Positions 1-20,700 of a stretch of 64,000 bases of DNA are shown here, piece by piece. The notes beneath the pieces are model-generated. The model saw only the letters and a list, made by a program, of their open reading frames with translations, ran no database searches and had not been told where the DNA came from. Position numbers and translations under genes: made by a program. How positions within the stretch are numbered: the stretch's first letter is position 1; every line of letters begins with the position of its first letter. The stretch lies in the NCBI RefSeq assembly GCF_016808095.1, contig NC_068973.1:33102077-33166076 (forward strand), given 5' to 3'. The DNA is from Vigna angularis. Taxonomy: Eukaryota > Streptophyta > Magnoliopsida > Fabales > Fabaceae.

Positions 1-3000
1 CTTCTTCTTACTCTTCTCTTTCCCTTTTATTTCTCATTTATTCTTCTCACTTTTATTTTCTACCTCCATTATTTCATTGCTTCTATTGTGTTGCGTCGTT
101 GCTTTCATTGCGTTGTTCCTTCCATTTTATTTGCTGCTGATATGTTATATGTGCTGTGAAATGATATGTTGTTGTATGAAATGATGGAAGGAAACGAGAA
201 GACCAAAACGGATATGAAAAATATGTTTGACCTTCACGGACATTGACATCCATTGAAGACAGAACGGATCTCAAATTTCCGTTAAGGTCTTTAACTATTT
301 TTTAACCATAATAAATACATTTTTACTTAAGGACAATTAGGGAATGGAGTGGTGGAGGAAGAAGTTGGGGTGGTGTAGGGGGAAATTCTCCCAAAAAAGT
401 GGGATTGGATTAGAGTTTTGAGTTCTTAAACCCAATCTTGTCTGGTCTGCCCATCTTGTTTTGTTAAAAAAAAGTTAGAGTATCATGTGCTTGTTGGCTA
501 CGTAGACAGACAGAGACTTTCTTAGTTTTCTCATTTCAATTTCATTTCTTACTCTTAGATGCTTAATTCACTTATCTCATATCTTGTCCCAAATCAACTT
601 TTGTTTCTTCTGGTACTATTATCATTTTCCATCTCACATTCATTGAATGACACTCACTCCCACCACCGCGACGAATGAACCACTCCACAATGAGAGACAC
701 ATGGTCTGTAAATCATGTTAACTTGTTGGGCCAGCCCATGAGTCAAGTCAGAACCATCCATGATTCCTTTTGTTTAAAAAAAATGGAAGATCATATACTT
801 GTTGGCTAAACAGACAAATGCTCTCTCACTTTTCTCATTTCATTTTCATTTTTTATTCTTGGACACTCACTTTACTTATCTCATATCCTTTCCCAAATCA
901 ACTTTTTTTCTTCTCATATTGTCATTATTTTTCATCACACATTTATTCACTCACACCTACTCCCACCATCACCGTGAATGAACCACTTCACAATGTGAGC
1001 CACAACCACCAGTTAGACGCCAGACACAATACGAAGGAAAACAAAAGTCACCCGGAATTAAACGTGAGCTACCACCACAAACAAGTCGATTTATTTAACC
1101 CTCTATTTCATGTTTTTCTCATAATTTCAAGCAATTTTCCTTTTACAATTTTATCCTAATTTGAAGCATTTTGTCACAATTTGTGTCATAGCAATTCCAT
1201 ATTGTGTTGAGATATTTTTAATTTGTTGTTTTTGTCAGATTTTTTTATTTAATGTTTTTTGCGAACTGGAAATTTGTAATAGAAATTCTGATTACTATTT
1301 TTATTTATTACTAATTGTAATATGAATTTTGAATTGGATTTGTATTCATTTTGTGATAATGTTATTATGTTATCTATTAGGATTTGAATTCATTTTAATT
1401 TGGCTATGATTTAGTAAATTATTGTTCTGAATTTTCATTGATATAGATACTTATATCTTCAGCTAAGTTTTTCTCTTTTTAAATGCATTAGATGATGGTT
1501 GACAAGTCAAATTTTTGAATCTTTAATTTCAATTCAATTTAAACACTATATATACTACACTAGATCGTGAAGGAATTTGAGTCTGCACATACAACAAAGA
1601 AAATCTTAAATTGGACTTCAGCTATCAAATCACTAAAAAGAAAATTCAAACCAACCCGCCAATCCTCCTTATGCGGAACGGATTCTAAGTTTTAACCCGT
1701 TTTATGACAGACCTAATCCGTTTTCAACTTCTTATGAACTATAATCGCGACCCATAAAAAGGAAGGGTTCATCTGACACGATCCCAAGGTTAGAGTTTCG
1801 GAAAGTCTATGTCTCTCTGTACAGACCGACATCTATTTATTGGGAATGCACATGAATTGGAATCTAATGTTGTGGGTCCGAGTTTGGTATATAAACCGTG
1901 TTTAAAGGCACTTCTCAATCTCTGACCAAATTTGCCACACAATAAAGAAGGGGGTTACCATACCGATTACTTCTGCTGACTCCCAACACTTTTCTGGGTG
2001 AACAAGAAACTGGAAAAAAGAGCATTTCTAACCAATCGTATTCAAGCCATTAAAACAAAACTAATAATACATTATTATTTGGTTTTGTCTACGTATTTGT
2101 TTTCCTAGTTGATTGAGAAAATGTTTGAGACAGGAATGAAAGTTCAAGAAAAAGAAAATAATGATGATTGGAAAATTATTTGGTAAAAAAGAAAGTGAAT
2201 TTTTTTTGTTAAAGTGTAAATCCTTAAAACCTTATTTTGTAAGATCCTTCACAAAGTTACTCAGAAAATGATGTTGACACAACAGTCAAACCTGGCTCTT
2301 CTCTCATTAAGATTTGAATCAGACGCTGAAGGTGTTTGGTTAAATGCCCAAGACAAGGGTGTCAGCGAGGTAGTCTTGAAAGGTGTGGAAGTTGATAGCG
2401 TTGGAAGTGTCAATAAAAGTGCCAATAAAATTGCATTCCATGTGGACAGATAATAGTGATTATGAGGGGAGAAGAAGGTCAATAACATATATGAAGAAGA
2501 TAATAAGAATTAGTAACTTTGATTTGAAAAATAATTATTCTGGATACATTGTATCAATATTAATAATTTTAGTATTTTTTAATGTAAAGAGGTAATATTT
2601 CTTTACATTATATTCTATTACAAAGAAGAAAACTGAACTGCCAATAAAGGTTGGATAATATTTGAATGTCGTAAGTACATTACCCTATCTACTAAGGTTG
2701 GAGAATACAATTCAAAGTTGTTGGAAAAGTAACAAACCATAAATTAATGGTAAAAAACATATTAAAAATTAACTATCACATCGTTTAAAAATAAACATAA
2801 ATAAATGAATATTGCTATTTTTTAAATATTTTTCATTACATGCATGAATTCTTTTATAGTAATTTTATAAATGAAGATATACTTCTTCTTAATTTCTACC
2901 AAGAATAGTTTGGTAATACAATTAATTTTCTGGTTTCTTTTTTCGTATTATAAATTTTCTATTCATCTCTTCTCAATAAAGAACCTTACTCTTACTTCAC

Positions 3001-3500
3001 TTTCTTTTCTCTTCTCTTTCACTCCTACCCTAGTCCAATCAAACAAAAACGGATGTATAAGAACGAAATAATTAATTGACGTGCATATAATAAACTCGTG
3101 TAATAATAGTAAAAGCCAGAAAGTACGGTATAAATGATACAAAAATAATTGTAAAATTTTGCATTTGCGCTATTTGTGTTGCTGATTTATTTTCTCGCGA
3201 GATGTTTAAAGATAAATTAACAGTAAAAGCAAGGAGGGGAAAGAAACACAAAAGGAGCTTTTGGGGGTAGTTGTCAAAGCGGCGCCGCGATATCTCGCGC
3301 TTTAATTATCAGTATCGTTTGGCAAAGTTGCAAATTCCCACAAACTGAAAAGTAAACCCATTGACGTCGATTGAAAGTGGCCCAAGGTTTCTGGTTTAGC
3401 TCTCCCTGGGTCCTTTCCTCTCTCTTCTTCCCACCACTGCACCCAGCCCTCCCTCTCTCTCTCTCCTCGAGTTTTTCAACTACAACTACCGTTGCCTGTT
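1..3500. other. 5' intergenic region, no convincing gene
   Basis: No reading frame here has plant-protein character, splice structure or a recognisable domain. The only notable structure is a 240-bp imperfect direct duplication (separate entry). Short open frames around 770-1159 and 2261-2595 overlap on both strands and match nothing I recognise. The last 250 bases become GC- and pyrimidine-rich, with a TGACGTC motif near 3362 and a CT-rich tract around 3450-3465. This probably marks the promoter and 5' UTR of the P450 reductase gene. Confidence 0.6.
459..1003. repeat. Imperfect direct duplication of about 240 bp
   Basis: Bases 459-700 and 768-1003 are two diverged copies of the same sequence. 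Shared blocks in the same order include CTTGTTGGCTA, TTTTCTCATTTCA, ACTTATCTCATATC, CCCAAATCAACTTTT and GAATGAACCACT. The copies are separated by about 67 bp. No coding function is evident. It is either a local tandem duplication or two copies of a short dispersed element; the absence of clear terminal inverted repeats favours the former. Confidence 0.7.
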
Positions 3501-3615
3501 AGGTTTCTCTTGTTGCTGGTTTAGCTCTCACGCGATCACGCGATCACGCAGGCGCTCGTTACTCTCTCCTTCACCTCCCGCACTGTACTCCGAATTTGAT
3601 TGACTTGTGGACTCG

Positions 3616-11295
<7,680 letters not shown>

Positions 11296-13108
11296 TTTTT
11301 CTTGTTGTTCATCTGTTTTGACTGTGGTATCCTTGCTATTTGGTATGCTAAATTCAAGATTGGCTGAAGGATATTTTTGAGATTAGTAGCTGTCTTTACG
11401 GAAATTTAGGAACCGACAGTGGAGGCTTATCAGGTTTCCCTGAGAAGAAATGTTTTTCTGGACATTTGGCCTTTTCTTTTATTTTCAATTGTCTTTATAT
11501 TATCTTATGATAGGTTGGATCCCTCTAAACTAGGATTAATTATAGGGGGCCTCTGATGGTTAGTCTCAGAAATCGGTCAACACATAGAGGTTACAGTGGA
11601 TGATTATGTATCATTAAATGTAGAAATTGGTAACGAATAATTATTTTTTATTAATGAAACTTGTTTTTTTAATACAGAGGATATTATATTCTTGTGTTGA
11701 ACACAATTTATTTAAATAGGCTGAATGTAATATATCAAAATCTTGATCTTACTGGTGCATAATATTCTAATAATGTTATAGGTTTGCTGGGTGTTGGGAA
11801 ATTTCAAAAACTAAGACCGGATCTCTCAACATGTAGTTAAACTTTTAGGGTTTTTTAATACAAGGGATGATCCAATGGTTGGAGAATAATTTAAAGTCTC
11901 ATAAGATTGAAAGATAATAAAAGTAGAAACTAACATTTTCCTTCTTTTTTCTAAATTTAAGCATTTGACGTGTAGTTATGTGAGATACATATAATTTCTG
12001 CATATAAATGAAAACAATTGGTCTTAAAAATTACGTTACAGTTTTAATTTTTCAATTAATAACGTTAAAACTTAATAGCATTTTTTCAAGGAGTTGCATT
12101 TCTTTAAACAAACTTTTACCTAGATCCGGAATTACTAGGTCATGCATTTACCTTTATGAATGGCGGTTATAAGTGTGTTCAAATTTAAGTAAGTGTACAT
12201 GAAAAAGTTGTATTATCAATCAAATATCGATTACTTTTGTATAACTTTTAAATTATTGTAGGAATCATAAAAATTACTACTATTCAATCAATTAAATTAT
12301 CAAATTTATTATAAAATAATTAAAATAAGTTTAAGAAACTTACTTCTTGTTTTAACTTTTCTTAATCTGATTATTAAAATTGAATTATTTATTATAACTG
12401 TTTATTTATGTATAGAATAATATCTAACAGTCTTATTTTGTTGTTGTGGTAAATACATGAGTCATATGTGTTCATTTTCTCTTAATGATAACAAAACAAC
12501 AATAAAATTATACTGGTGAAAGTTCTTTTTTTATACTTTTATTGAAGATAGTTTCTGTTTATTTTTTAAGTGATATTTTATTATAAATAGTTATTTTAGT
12601 TAAAAAATGTTTAAATTTAAAAAATAGTAAAAATTGGTAAATGATCATAAAAGGTAAACTTAAAAGAAAAAAATGTGTACATAAAAAAGAAAATCGTCTC
12701 TATATAATACTAACATAAAGGTTGAAGTTAACTCTGTACATAATTTTTAAATATTTATAGTATTATATTTAATATATAATAATATAGAAGTTTGTAACTA
12801 TGCATTAAATATATTTACTATTACTAAAAGTGATAAGAAATATATAATGAAGCTCATTTAATACGGATTATTATATCATACTTAATTATATATAACATTT
12901 AAGTTTTAACCATATACCTAAAATCAGTTTCTTATAAAATAATAATTTTAAAAATTTGATTTTAAAATACGGTATTTTTATTCTTTTTACTGAGTTACTT
13001 CTCATTTATTCTTAAAATAAAAATGATTAACATCATCTCACAATTTTAATTGTTGTCATGTAAGGAGTATGTGTAACACACATTGTTCCCAGTTTTTTGT
13101 GTGTGTCT
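11296..13108. other. Intergenic, AT-rich
   Basis: This is the 3' flank of the reductase gene followed by very AT-rich sequence. There is no open frame of note, no RNA gene signature and no clear repeat boundary. The first 200 bases probably include the 3' UTR. Confidence 0.55.
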
Positions 13109-15620
13109 TGTAACATCCCAAAAATATAGCTTTAAACTATATTTAAGGGTCCTTACATTTACAATAAAATAGAACAGTTACTAGTAAAATAAAGTTAGTT
13201 TACAATTATTCTGAAATAACTATAAATTTAAAAACTTTATGGAAAAACCTATATTGATACTATTACAAGTACAAACTGAACGTTCATACAAGCATCGTAT
13301 TAGACCAAACGGTCTTAAACTATTACATAAATAGGTACAAGACCGAACGGTTTTACTCTAATAGAAACCATCCTCTTCTGCCAGCGCCTGTTCCAGAATA
13401 CCTTCTGCACACTCTGCTCACACCCACAGGATGATCATTGCAAGGGCAAAACGATCGAACGGACAACATAACAAGACAAGAAAATAAGGGTAAACTAGTG
13501 TAATTTAATTAATCATAATATTATAGACAATCATATTAAATCAAGCATTTAAATAATCATAATCCAACATTTCAGGCAAAAAAAAAAAAAACGAACATAT
13601 CATGCATGCAAACACCGACCACTTGACTTGACCATCCGGATTGTATGAATATGTAGCTTGAGGCCGTTCTTGCACCAGGTGATGTAGTAACTGGAAACCC
13701 CTCAGCTGCCACCCGAGGTTAGTCCGTCATACCTCACCCAGATCCCCTCTGGACTAGGACCTCCTGCCATTCTCACCACATGACTTACCCATCTCTACTT
13801 GAAAACTGGTAATCATTAGAATTTCAGGATGAACGCCGTGAATTTCACCATATTCATACTTTACCACCACCTTGATAACCAATCACTGAGACATTCCTCC
13901 TTGGAATTCTCTTTCACATTACATGAAACATATACCTTATTTGAATAACAATATAATTTCTCATACCCAATAGATCCATACAACTATCTCAAGCAATCAG
14001 AATCAAATAGTGAAATTAGCATTTAAAGACTAAATAATCATTCACAGAAGAAGACCGAACGGTTACAACACAATCCCTGAATATGACCGAATGAAAACTC
14101 ACTAACTGCGACAAAATCGAACACTTAGAGCTTAGACCGAATACTTATAATTTAAACTGAACACTTAGTGTAAGACCGAGCGGTCTTTCACTGTCCATAG
14201 AACAAGACTGAACGGTCCATACTAGGTAAGACTGAGGAAATGACTGAACACTATTAAGAACCGACCACTAGGGAAAGACCAAACGCGAATACGAGTACGA
14301 GCGTCAAGACAATTACCCACCTAAAACCGAACACTCTAGACTTAGACAGGATACTCTAGTAGGACTGAACACTAAAGCATGACCGAACACTATTAACAGG
14401 TAAGGCCCATTAGAGGTCGAACACAGTTAAGACCGAACACCAATACCATACCGAGTACTAGTGCAAGATCGTTTGGTCATTAACTGAAAACTCCACAGAA
14501 GCAGAACTCAGTTAAGACCGAACACAAAAGCCACACCTAATACGAACGGTCATGAATTGGTAAGACTCTAAAGAGACCGAAACCAGTTAATGACAAAGTA
14601 CCTGAATATGACCGAACGACCAATCAGCGCACGACCGCGCGGTCAACAGCGCATGTTCCACATTCTGCATAATTCTGGAGAAATATCTGCAGAATTATGA
14701 AAAACTCCTAACTTTACCAAAACTGAATATTTTTCCCAACTTCTAATTCCCCATACTTGAATCATATACCAATTTACATTATTCCAAGGATGTCTAAACC
14801 TTTATAAACACTTTTTAAAGAGTCTGTTACCAAATTCATGATCCAAAACTGCATAATCATCATACTAAGGACTCAAATTCAATTCTACTGGTTTTTGGCA
14901 CAGTTTGGTTGACTTAGGGATTCTAACAAGTCCTAAATAACTCATCTAAGGTTTCCCCAATGACCAATTGAACTCCTAACCCCAATTCCCCATTTTTGCT
15001 ACTCCACTTCCTTAAACACACTCAATAACAACACCAACAACTCAAAACAGAATAGTTCAACAAGGTCACAGGTTATATTATCTCATACCACTATACAATT
15101 CACACATTCACTCAATTACATACCCAAGCAAACTTCCAAACAACATTATACAACAGTACATCTCCACAACACATCAACCAATTAAATTAACTAGCTTCCC
15201 TTACCTCTTAGCCGAAACCGAACAACTCAACAACTTCAAAAATTTTGCTCTCAACACCAAAACCTTATAAGAATACCTATAGATTACCGATTAGTGATAA
15301 GAGACCACCCAAAGAACCAAAATGAAGTTAGAAAGAGAAAAGGAAAGCTGCTGAACACATGCAAACAGAGATGTTCTTGCATGTGCCAGAATTTGAAGAA
15401 ACCAACAGAAATCAAGGAAATCGAAACTTACCAGCTCTAACCACAAAAATGATCGGTGAAAAGGAAAACTCTAGACATCAGGATTGCTTAGGTACAACCA
15501 TTTTGTTGAAAAGATAAACTTATATGAATAAATTTTAGAAAAAAGGAGGAGAAAGAAGAGAGTAGGAGTTTTGGAGAGATAACTGTATCCAAAAATGAGA
15601 CAAAGCTTTTGAATTTTCAA
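13109..15620. repeat. Dispersed-repeat block rich in GACCGAACGGTC-like motifs
   Basis: The base composition changes sharply from the AT-rich surroundings. The block opens with TGTAACATCCC, a start common to plant LTR elements, but I could not find a matching end or target duplication. From 13300 to 14645 the sequence repeats a near-palindromic 12-mer: GACCAAACGGTC at 13303, GACCGAACGGTT at 13341 and 14053, GACCGAGCGGTC at 14173, GACCGCGCGGTC at 14633, plus many shortened forms reading GACCGAACAC. No pol domain is visible. It is probably a non-coding part of an LTR element or a non-autonomous derivative. The exact right border is uncertain. Confidence 0.55.
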
Positions 15621-16277
15621 TTTATATAATAGTATTATTTTAATATTAAATTACTCGATCCCATTATTTGCATACACTTATCTACTCCAATGTTTAATAT
15701 ACAAAATATTAATAAACTTAAAGAAAAGATTATAGGATTCAGTTTAAATATTATACATTTTTAAAATTTGAATATAAAAATAATACTAAAACAGTAACTA
15801 GCAAGGATAAAATTTGAAATAGAGATGTGTATGCCACATTTTTTTCATCAACTTTATATATTGTTATAGATTATTATTATTATTATCTCTATAAAATTAA
15901 TCATAAATAATTTAATAATTTTATTCTAAATAACTTTTATATATTTTTAGGTCATTTTTTAGTTAAAAAATTAATAAAATTTTAAAATTGGTTAACTTGA
16001 AAAAATAATTAAACTTAAAAAATTCATTTAAAGTTTAAAATTAGTAACATAATTATTTACTTAAAAAATATATATATAAAAAGATAAAATTGAAAAACAA
16101 ACGTAGACAAAAAAAAAAAAGAAAATTTCTCTCTCTCTCTCTCTATTATATTAAAATAGTGTTTAATTATTTCAATTTCTTTATGTTTTAATAACCATCC
16201 ATATTAATTATTGAAAAGAAAATCTTAATTTATTACTCTCATCTTTAAAGTCTTCCTGACTTGACTGGCTGACTAAC

Positions 16278-16359
<82 letters not shown>

Positions 16360-17500
16360 TTACTAATTTATCATTATATAAATACAAATTATTGGATTAA
16401 GTTAATGACAAATATTGAAAGGTAAACACTTTAAAATATTAATTATCAATTGACTTTACTATTTTTTATGATTTTAATATGTGGGGATTTCATTTATAAT
16501 GAAAACTGAATATGTCCAATATGAGTTAGAATAAACATGTTAAAACATGCCAAATAAAGAAAGAAGGTTTTCATTTTTGGATAATATTAAGTAATGCCAA
16601 TTTAGTATTGTAAAAACTTGAAACTGTAGATTTGATAATAGAGTTTGTATATAAAATTAAAAAATATTTAATAGTCATGTTAACATTTTAAAATCACATA
16701 TTTTTCTAATCATAACGATTTATACATATTTATATAATATTTCCATATTCCGTGTTAAGATTTCAATGATAATTTACATTTATTAAAGAACACAAATTTC
16801 TTTTAATTTTTAAAATTAATTTTGGCTTTAGTATTTTAAAACTATATTTTTTTTAAAATTTTGATAAATGTATTTGATCAATTAAAAATATGATTAGATT
16901 TGTTTGCTTGAAACTTATTTTCAAACCAACGAGAGTCATAAAACTCACACGAGAAATATAGTGCAACGTTTTTATGAATAAATTTTCTCTCGAACATAAA
17001 ATGTGTGTGTTTTTTTTATTAATTTTCATATACCATTAAATAGATTATTCAGTAAGTATTAAAAAAGTTAAAAAATTGAAAATAGTAACAATTTTGAAAG
17101 GATTGTTTTCATTTTCATTTAATCTAAAATGTAAATAACCAAAATTATTATTTTGAAATATTAAAGATAAAAATGAATCTTAACAAATACTTATCAACAA
17201 CTTAAGAACCTTATTAAAGAGTAACAAATAACATTTTTAATGTAATAATATATTTTTATTAATTCCCATCTAAGTCTGTTTTCCATAACATACATAGTAT
17301 TATATACCTATTATTATTATTATTATTAATGAATAAGATTAATTTTGTTTTTGTATACCATCTCAATAAAGTACTCAGACAAGCTGGGAAATAATTAGTT
17401 TTCGTCAAAGAATATTGCTAATAAGTAATAATTGAAGCATTTTTTATAGTAAATTTTTGCTAATATCCTTCCATAAATAAAGTAACACCAATGATTTTGT
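15621..17500. other. AT-rich intergenic region
   Basis: No gene is visible. It contains a short (CT)n run at about 16129-16144, a long (AT)n array, and poly-A/T tracts. The last bases before 17754 become pyrimidine-rich, as expected of the 5' UTR of the following gene. Confidence 0.6.
16280..16354. repeat. (AT)n microsatellite
   Basis: About 37 uninterrupted AT dinucleotides in intergenic DNA. Confidence 0.95.
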
Positions 17501-17753
17501 ATTCTTGTTTTGTCTTCTTTTCCACCTCTTAATTTCTTACTATCTGTCTCCATGATTCCAGTCAAGAAGGGAATAATCTCTATAAGTATTCAATCAGTCG
17601 ACACAGTTTCTCAATCTCCATTTTTTCTCAACACACTTCTTCTTCTTCCGTCAATCTCTCTGCAATTCCCTTCTGTTTCATCTATTTGTTGTTAGGGATT
17701 TTTTTTCTTTCTCTCTTTTTGTTTTTTTTTCCTGCTCCGACTAAGACACGGCA

Positions 17754-20700
17754 ATGTCGGAGAAGAAGACCAGAGTGTCTTTTACGGAAAAAGATGCTGT
17801 CGCGCTGATGCAGAGGTATCTATTTATTTATTTAAGGTTGTTTATAATTTTGTTTGTAATTTTGTGTTGCGACTTCAAAGAGTTCAAACGATTTGGGCTT
17901 TTTGTGCAGGTACGACCCAACTACAGTGTTTATCTTACTTCAAGAAGTTGCGCATTACGCTAAGCCAAAGATTGATTGGAGCGAGTTGGTGAAGAAAAGC
18001 GCAACTGGGATTTCTAATGTTAGGGAATATCAAATGCTGTGGCGGCATTTGGCCTACCGGCATTCTTTGCCGGAAAATTTTGAAGTTGGGGCTGAACCTC
18101 TGGTCAGTACAATACTCTTGAAATTTCTTTGATATGCTAATTTGTTAAGGTGAAATATCTTTTGCAAATTAGTTTTAGGGTACGTTTGAAATAACTTGTT
18201 TACAACTTATTGGAACTTATCTTACAACATAGACCAGCTTCGGTTGATATGGATGGCGAGTGGTGAGTTGGGGAGAGACCACGAGGCTTAACCAAAGTGC
18301 TTGAGTTGGACTCAACCTGGTTGGGATGTCCACCTATTTGGTGTCTGTCAAACCCTAAGGGAGATTAGTGTGCGTGTGTGTGTGTGTGTTTGACGAGGAG
18401 ATACTTCTTGGCAATGAAAAGAAAAGCCTTGCCACATAGACTTTTTGTAGAATGGATGGTTTGGTAGAGCTTATAAAATGTCCATGATAACTCTTGAAAA
18501 TAGCTTTAGTTTCTATGAAAACAGTTAACTGTTCTCCCTCTTTTAAGTATAGAAACAACTTATACGTAAGTGCGTACATGATAAATATTTAGGAACTTTC
18601 TAAAAGAACCAAGATAAGAATGTAAATTGAATTAATCTTCTCCCCGTAGCATATTTCTTATGCATGAGTTAATTTTAACCTGTGAAAAACTCATCTCATT
18701 TTGTCTTCTATGTTTATCCAAATATAGTTCTATTCAATAAGCCCTTAATGAAGCTAAGCTATTTTCCCAAACAAGTATCCAGATGTATATCCCAAATTGT
18801 ACTGAGATGTATATCCATCTCAGTACATTTTTATGCATTTATTCATGGATACTTTGCTGGTCATTTATTTGGATATTTCAAAAAAGTTTTTGGTCATGTG
18901 TCAGCATCGAAATTCCTTATGACTGTTTTATGGTTATTTTAGCACACTGATGATTCTAGTTGGTGCTAAGAATGAAGTTTGGTTACTTCATAATATACAA
19001 GTGCAAGATCATTGTGTTTATGATTTTGAAGTCCTGAATGCAACCAAGTTTTATAGGGTTTCTTACTTTTGGCCTTATAGACGTGTGTCCAAATTCATAT
19101 AGCCAATATTAGAGTACATGAAAAATTAAGGTAGAAGGTACTGGCTTAATTTTAATTCATAAATATTACCATTAGTTCCTTTATGGATCAAATTGACAAA
19201 CATTTAATCAGATGACTGATAATGACTAAATAGTCACTCAACTAATGATTATATTAGTGGAGTATCCTTTACTATTCAAATTTCTATCCCAGATTAGTTT
19301 TTCACAACATGCTGTATTACCATTTTTCACTGGATTTTTCTTAGGTTTTTGGATTAGTGTTAGATATGTTCATACTTATTTGGAGTCTCATTTCCAGGAT
19401 GATGACAGTGACTTAGAGTGTGAGCTAGAAGAATTACCTCATGTTAGTGTGGAATCTGCATCAGAGGCGGCTGCATGTGTGAAGGTACATGTCCTTGCCC
19501 TAGTTATTACACATTTTATCTCAGTATCTTATGCTTTGGATAGTTGTATAATTATTGTTTGTTAAATAGATTTATCAACAACATATTAACACATGGATCT
19601 TGTGCCTTATGCCACTGGGTAAGGATATGGCTAGAATCACAAGTGTAAATTTTACTAATTTCATTCTGATTGTAGGGGAGTTTCTACTTAGAATATAACA
19701 AAAAGAATTTTATGAGATTAGTAAATACATGATTGCAAGTTAGCTTGGCTTTACTTGACGAGTCACTATAAGAATAATAATATTGTGGTTGTGAATGGTT
19801 GGCAGTAAAGTGCCACTAATACCAGCAAATAAGTGTGGTAAAGTGAGAATGAATATACAAAAAAAAACACGTGATTAGGAATGGAATGTATATGAGAGGA
19901 AGTTGACGTAGGACCTACAAAGAAGATGATAGAAACTCCCCAAAGGTGGTTAGGTCATGTGAGAAGACCAGTGGAGTCTGCATTGAGAAAACTAGAACTA
20001 GTTAAAGCGTTTTTGACTAAAATTTGATTGGGGAAGACCTAAAAATCTATTGGAGGGAAACAATAAAAAGCCTTTAAATTTTATTGAAAATTTGATATTT
20101 GGTAGAATTCAATGATGTTGATTGATCTAAGTCGACAATACCATGTAGTGAAGAATAATTGAGTTCTCTTTACAGTTCCATTGTTTAAACTTTAAATTGT
20201 GTTTTTTCTTGATATTCAATTTTGAACGGTCTGTTTTTGGGAATTGTTTATTCATCAGGTAATGATTGCTTCTCGCACACTCAGTGACTCTGCCCCTAGT
20301 AGCTCAACAATCGAGGCTCCATTGACTATAAATGTTCCAGTTTGCCATTCATCTGCAACACTTATTGAAAGTTCACAACCCTCTAATTTGATGCAAGGGA
20401 CAAACATTGTTTTTCCAGTCACTGTTCAGAGACAAACATTGCCAACACACCCTGTACCACCAACAGATGGTATTGAATCTAAGGGATTAGTTGGTGGTAA
20501 TTTGGCGTCCAAAAGAAAACGGAAAACATGGTCAGAGGAAGAGGACATACAACTACGAGCTGCTGTTCAGAGATGGGGCGAAGGGAATTGGGCAACCATG
20601 GCAAAAGGAGACAACTTTCCTATTAAGAGAAGTCCTACACAGTTAGCACAGGTGGTTTTCAAATCTTAAAACTTTATAAACCTGTTCTCTTAGTAATTAT

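Noticed and set aside
2261..2595. Overlapping open frames on both strands (75, 61 and 70 codons)
   Set aside because: No domain, no splice partners, and equally open on both strands; chance frames in a slightly GC-richer patch.
13109..15620. Interpretation of the motif-rich block as a solo LTR starting TGTAACATCCC
   Set aside because: No matching CA end or flanking 5-bp duplication could be found; kept as an unclassified repeat.
18361..18390. (GT)n run in the first large intron of the SANT/Myb gene
   Set aside because: Short ordinary microsatellite, interrupted; not worth a separate feature.
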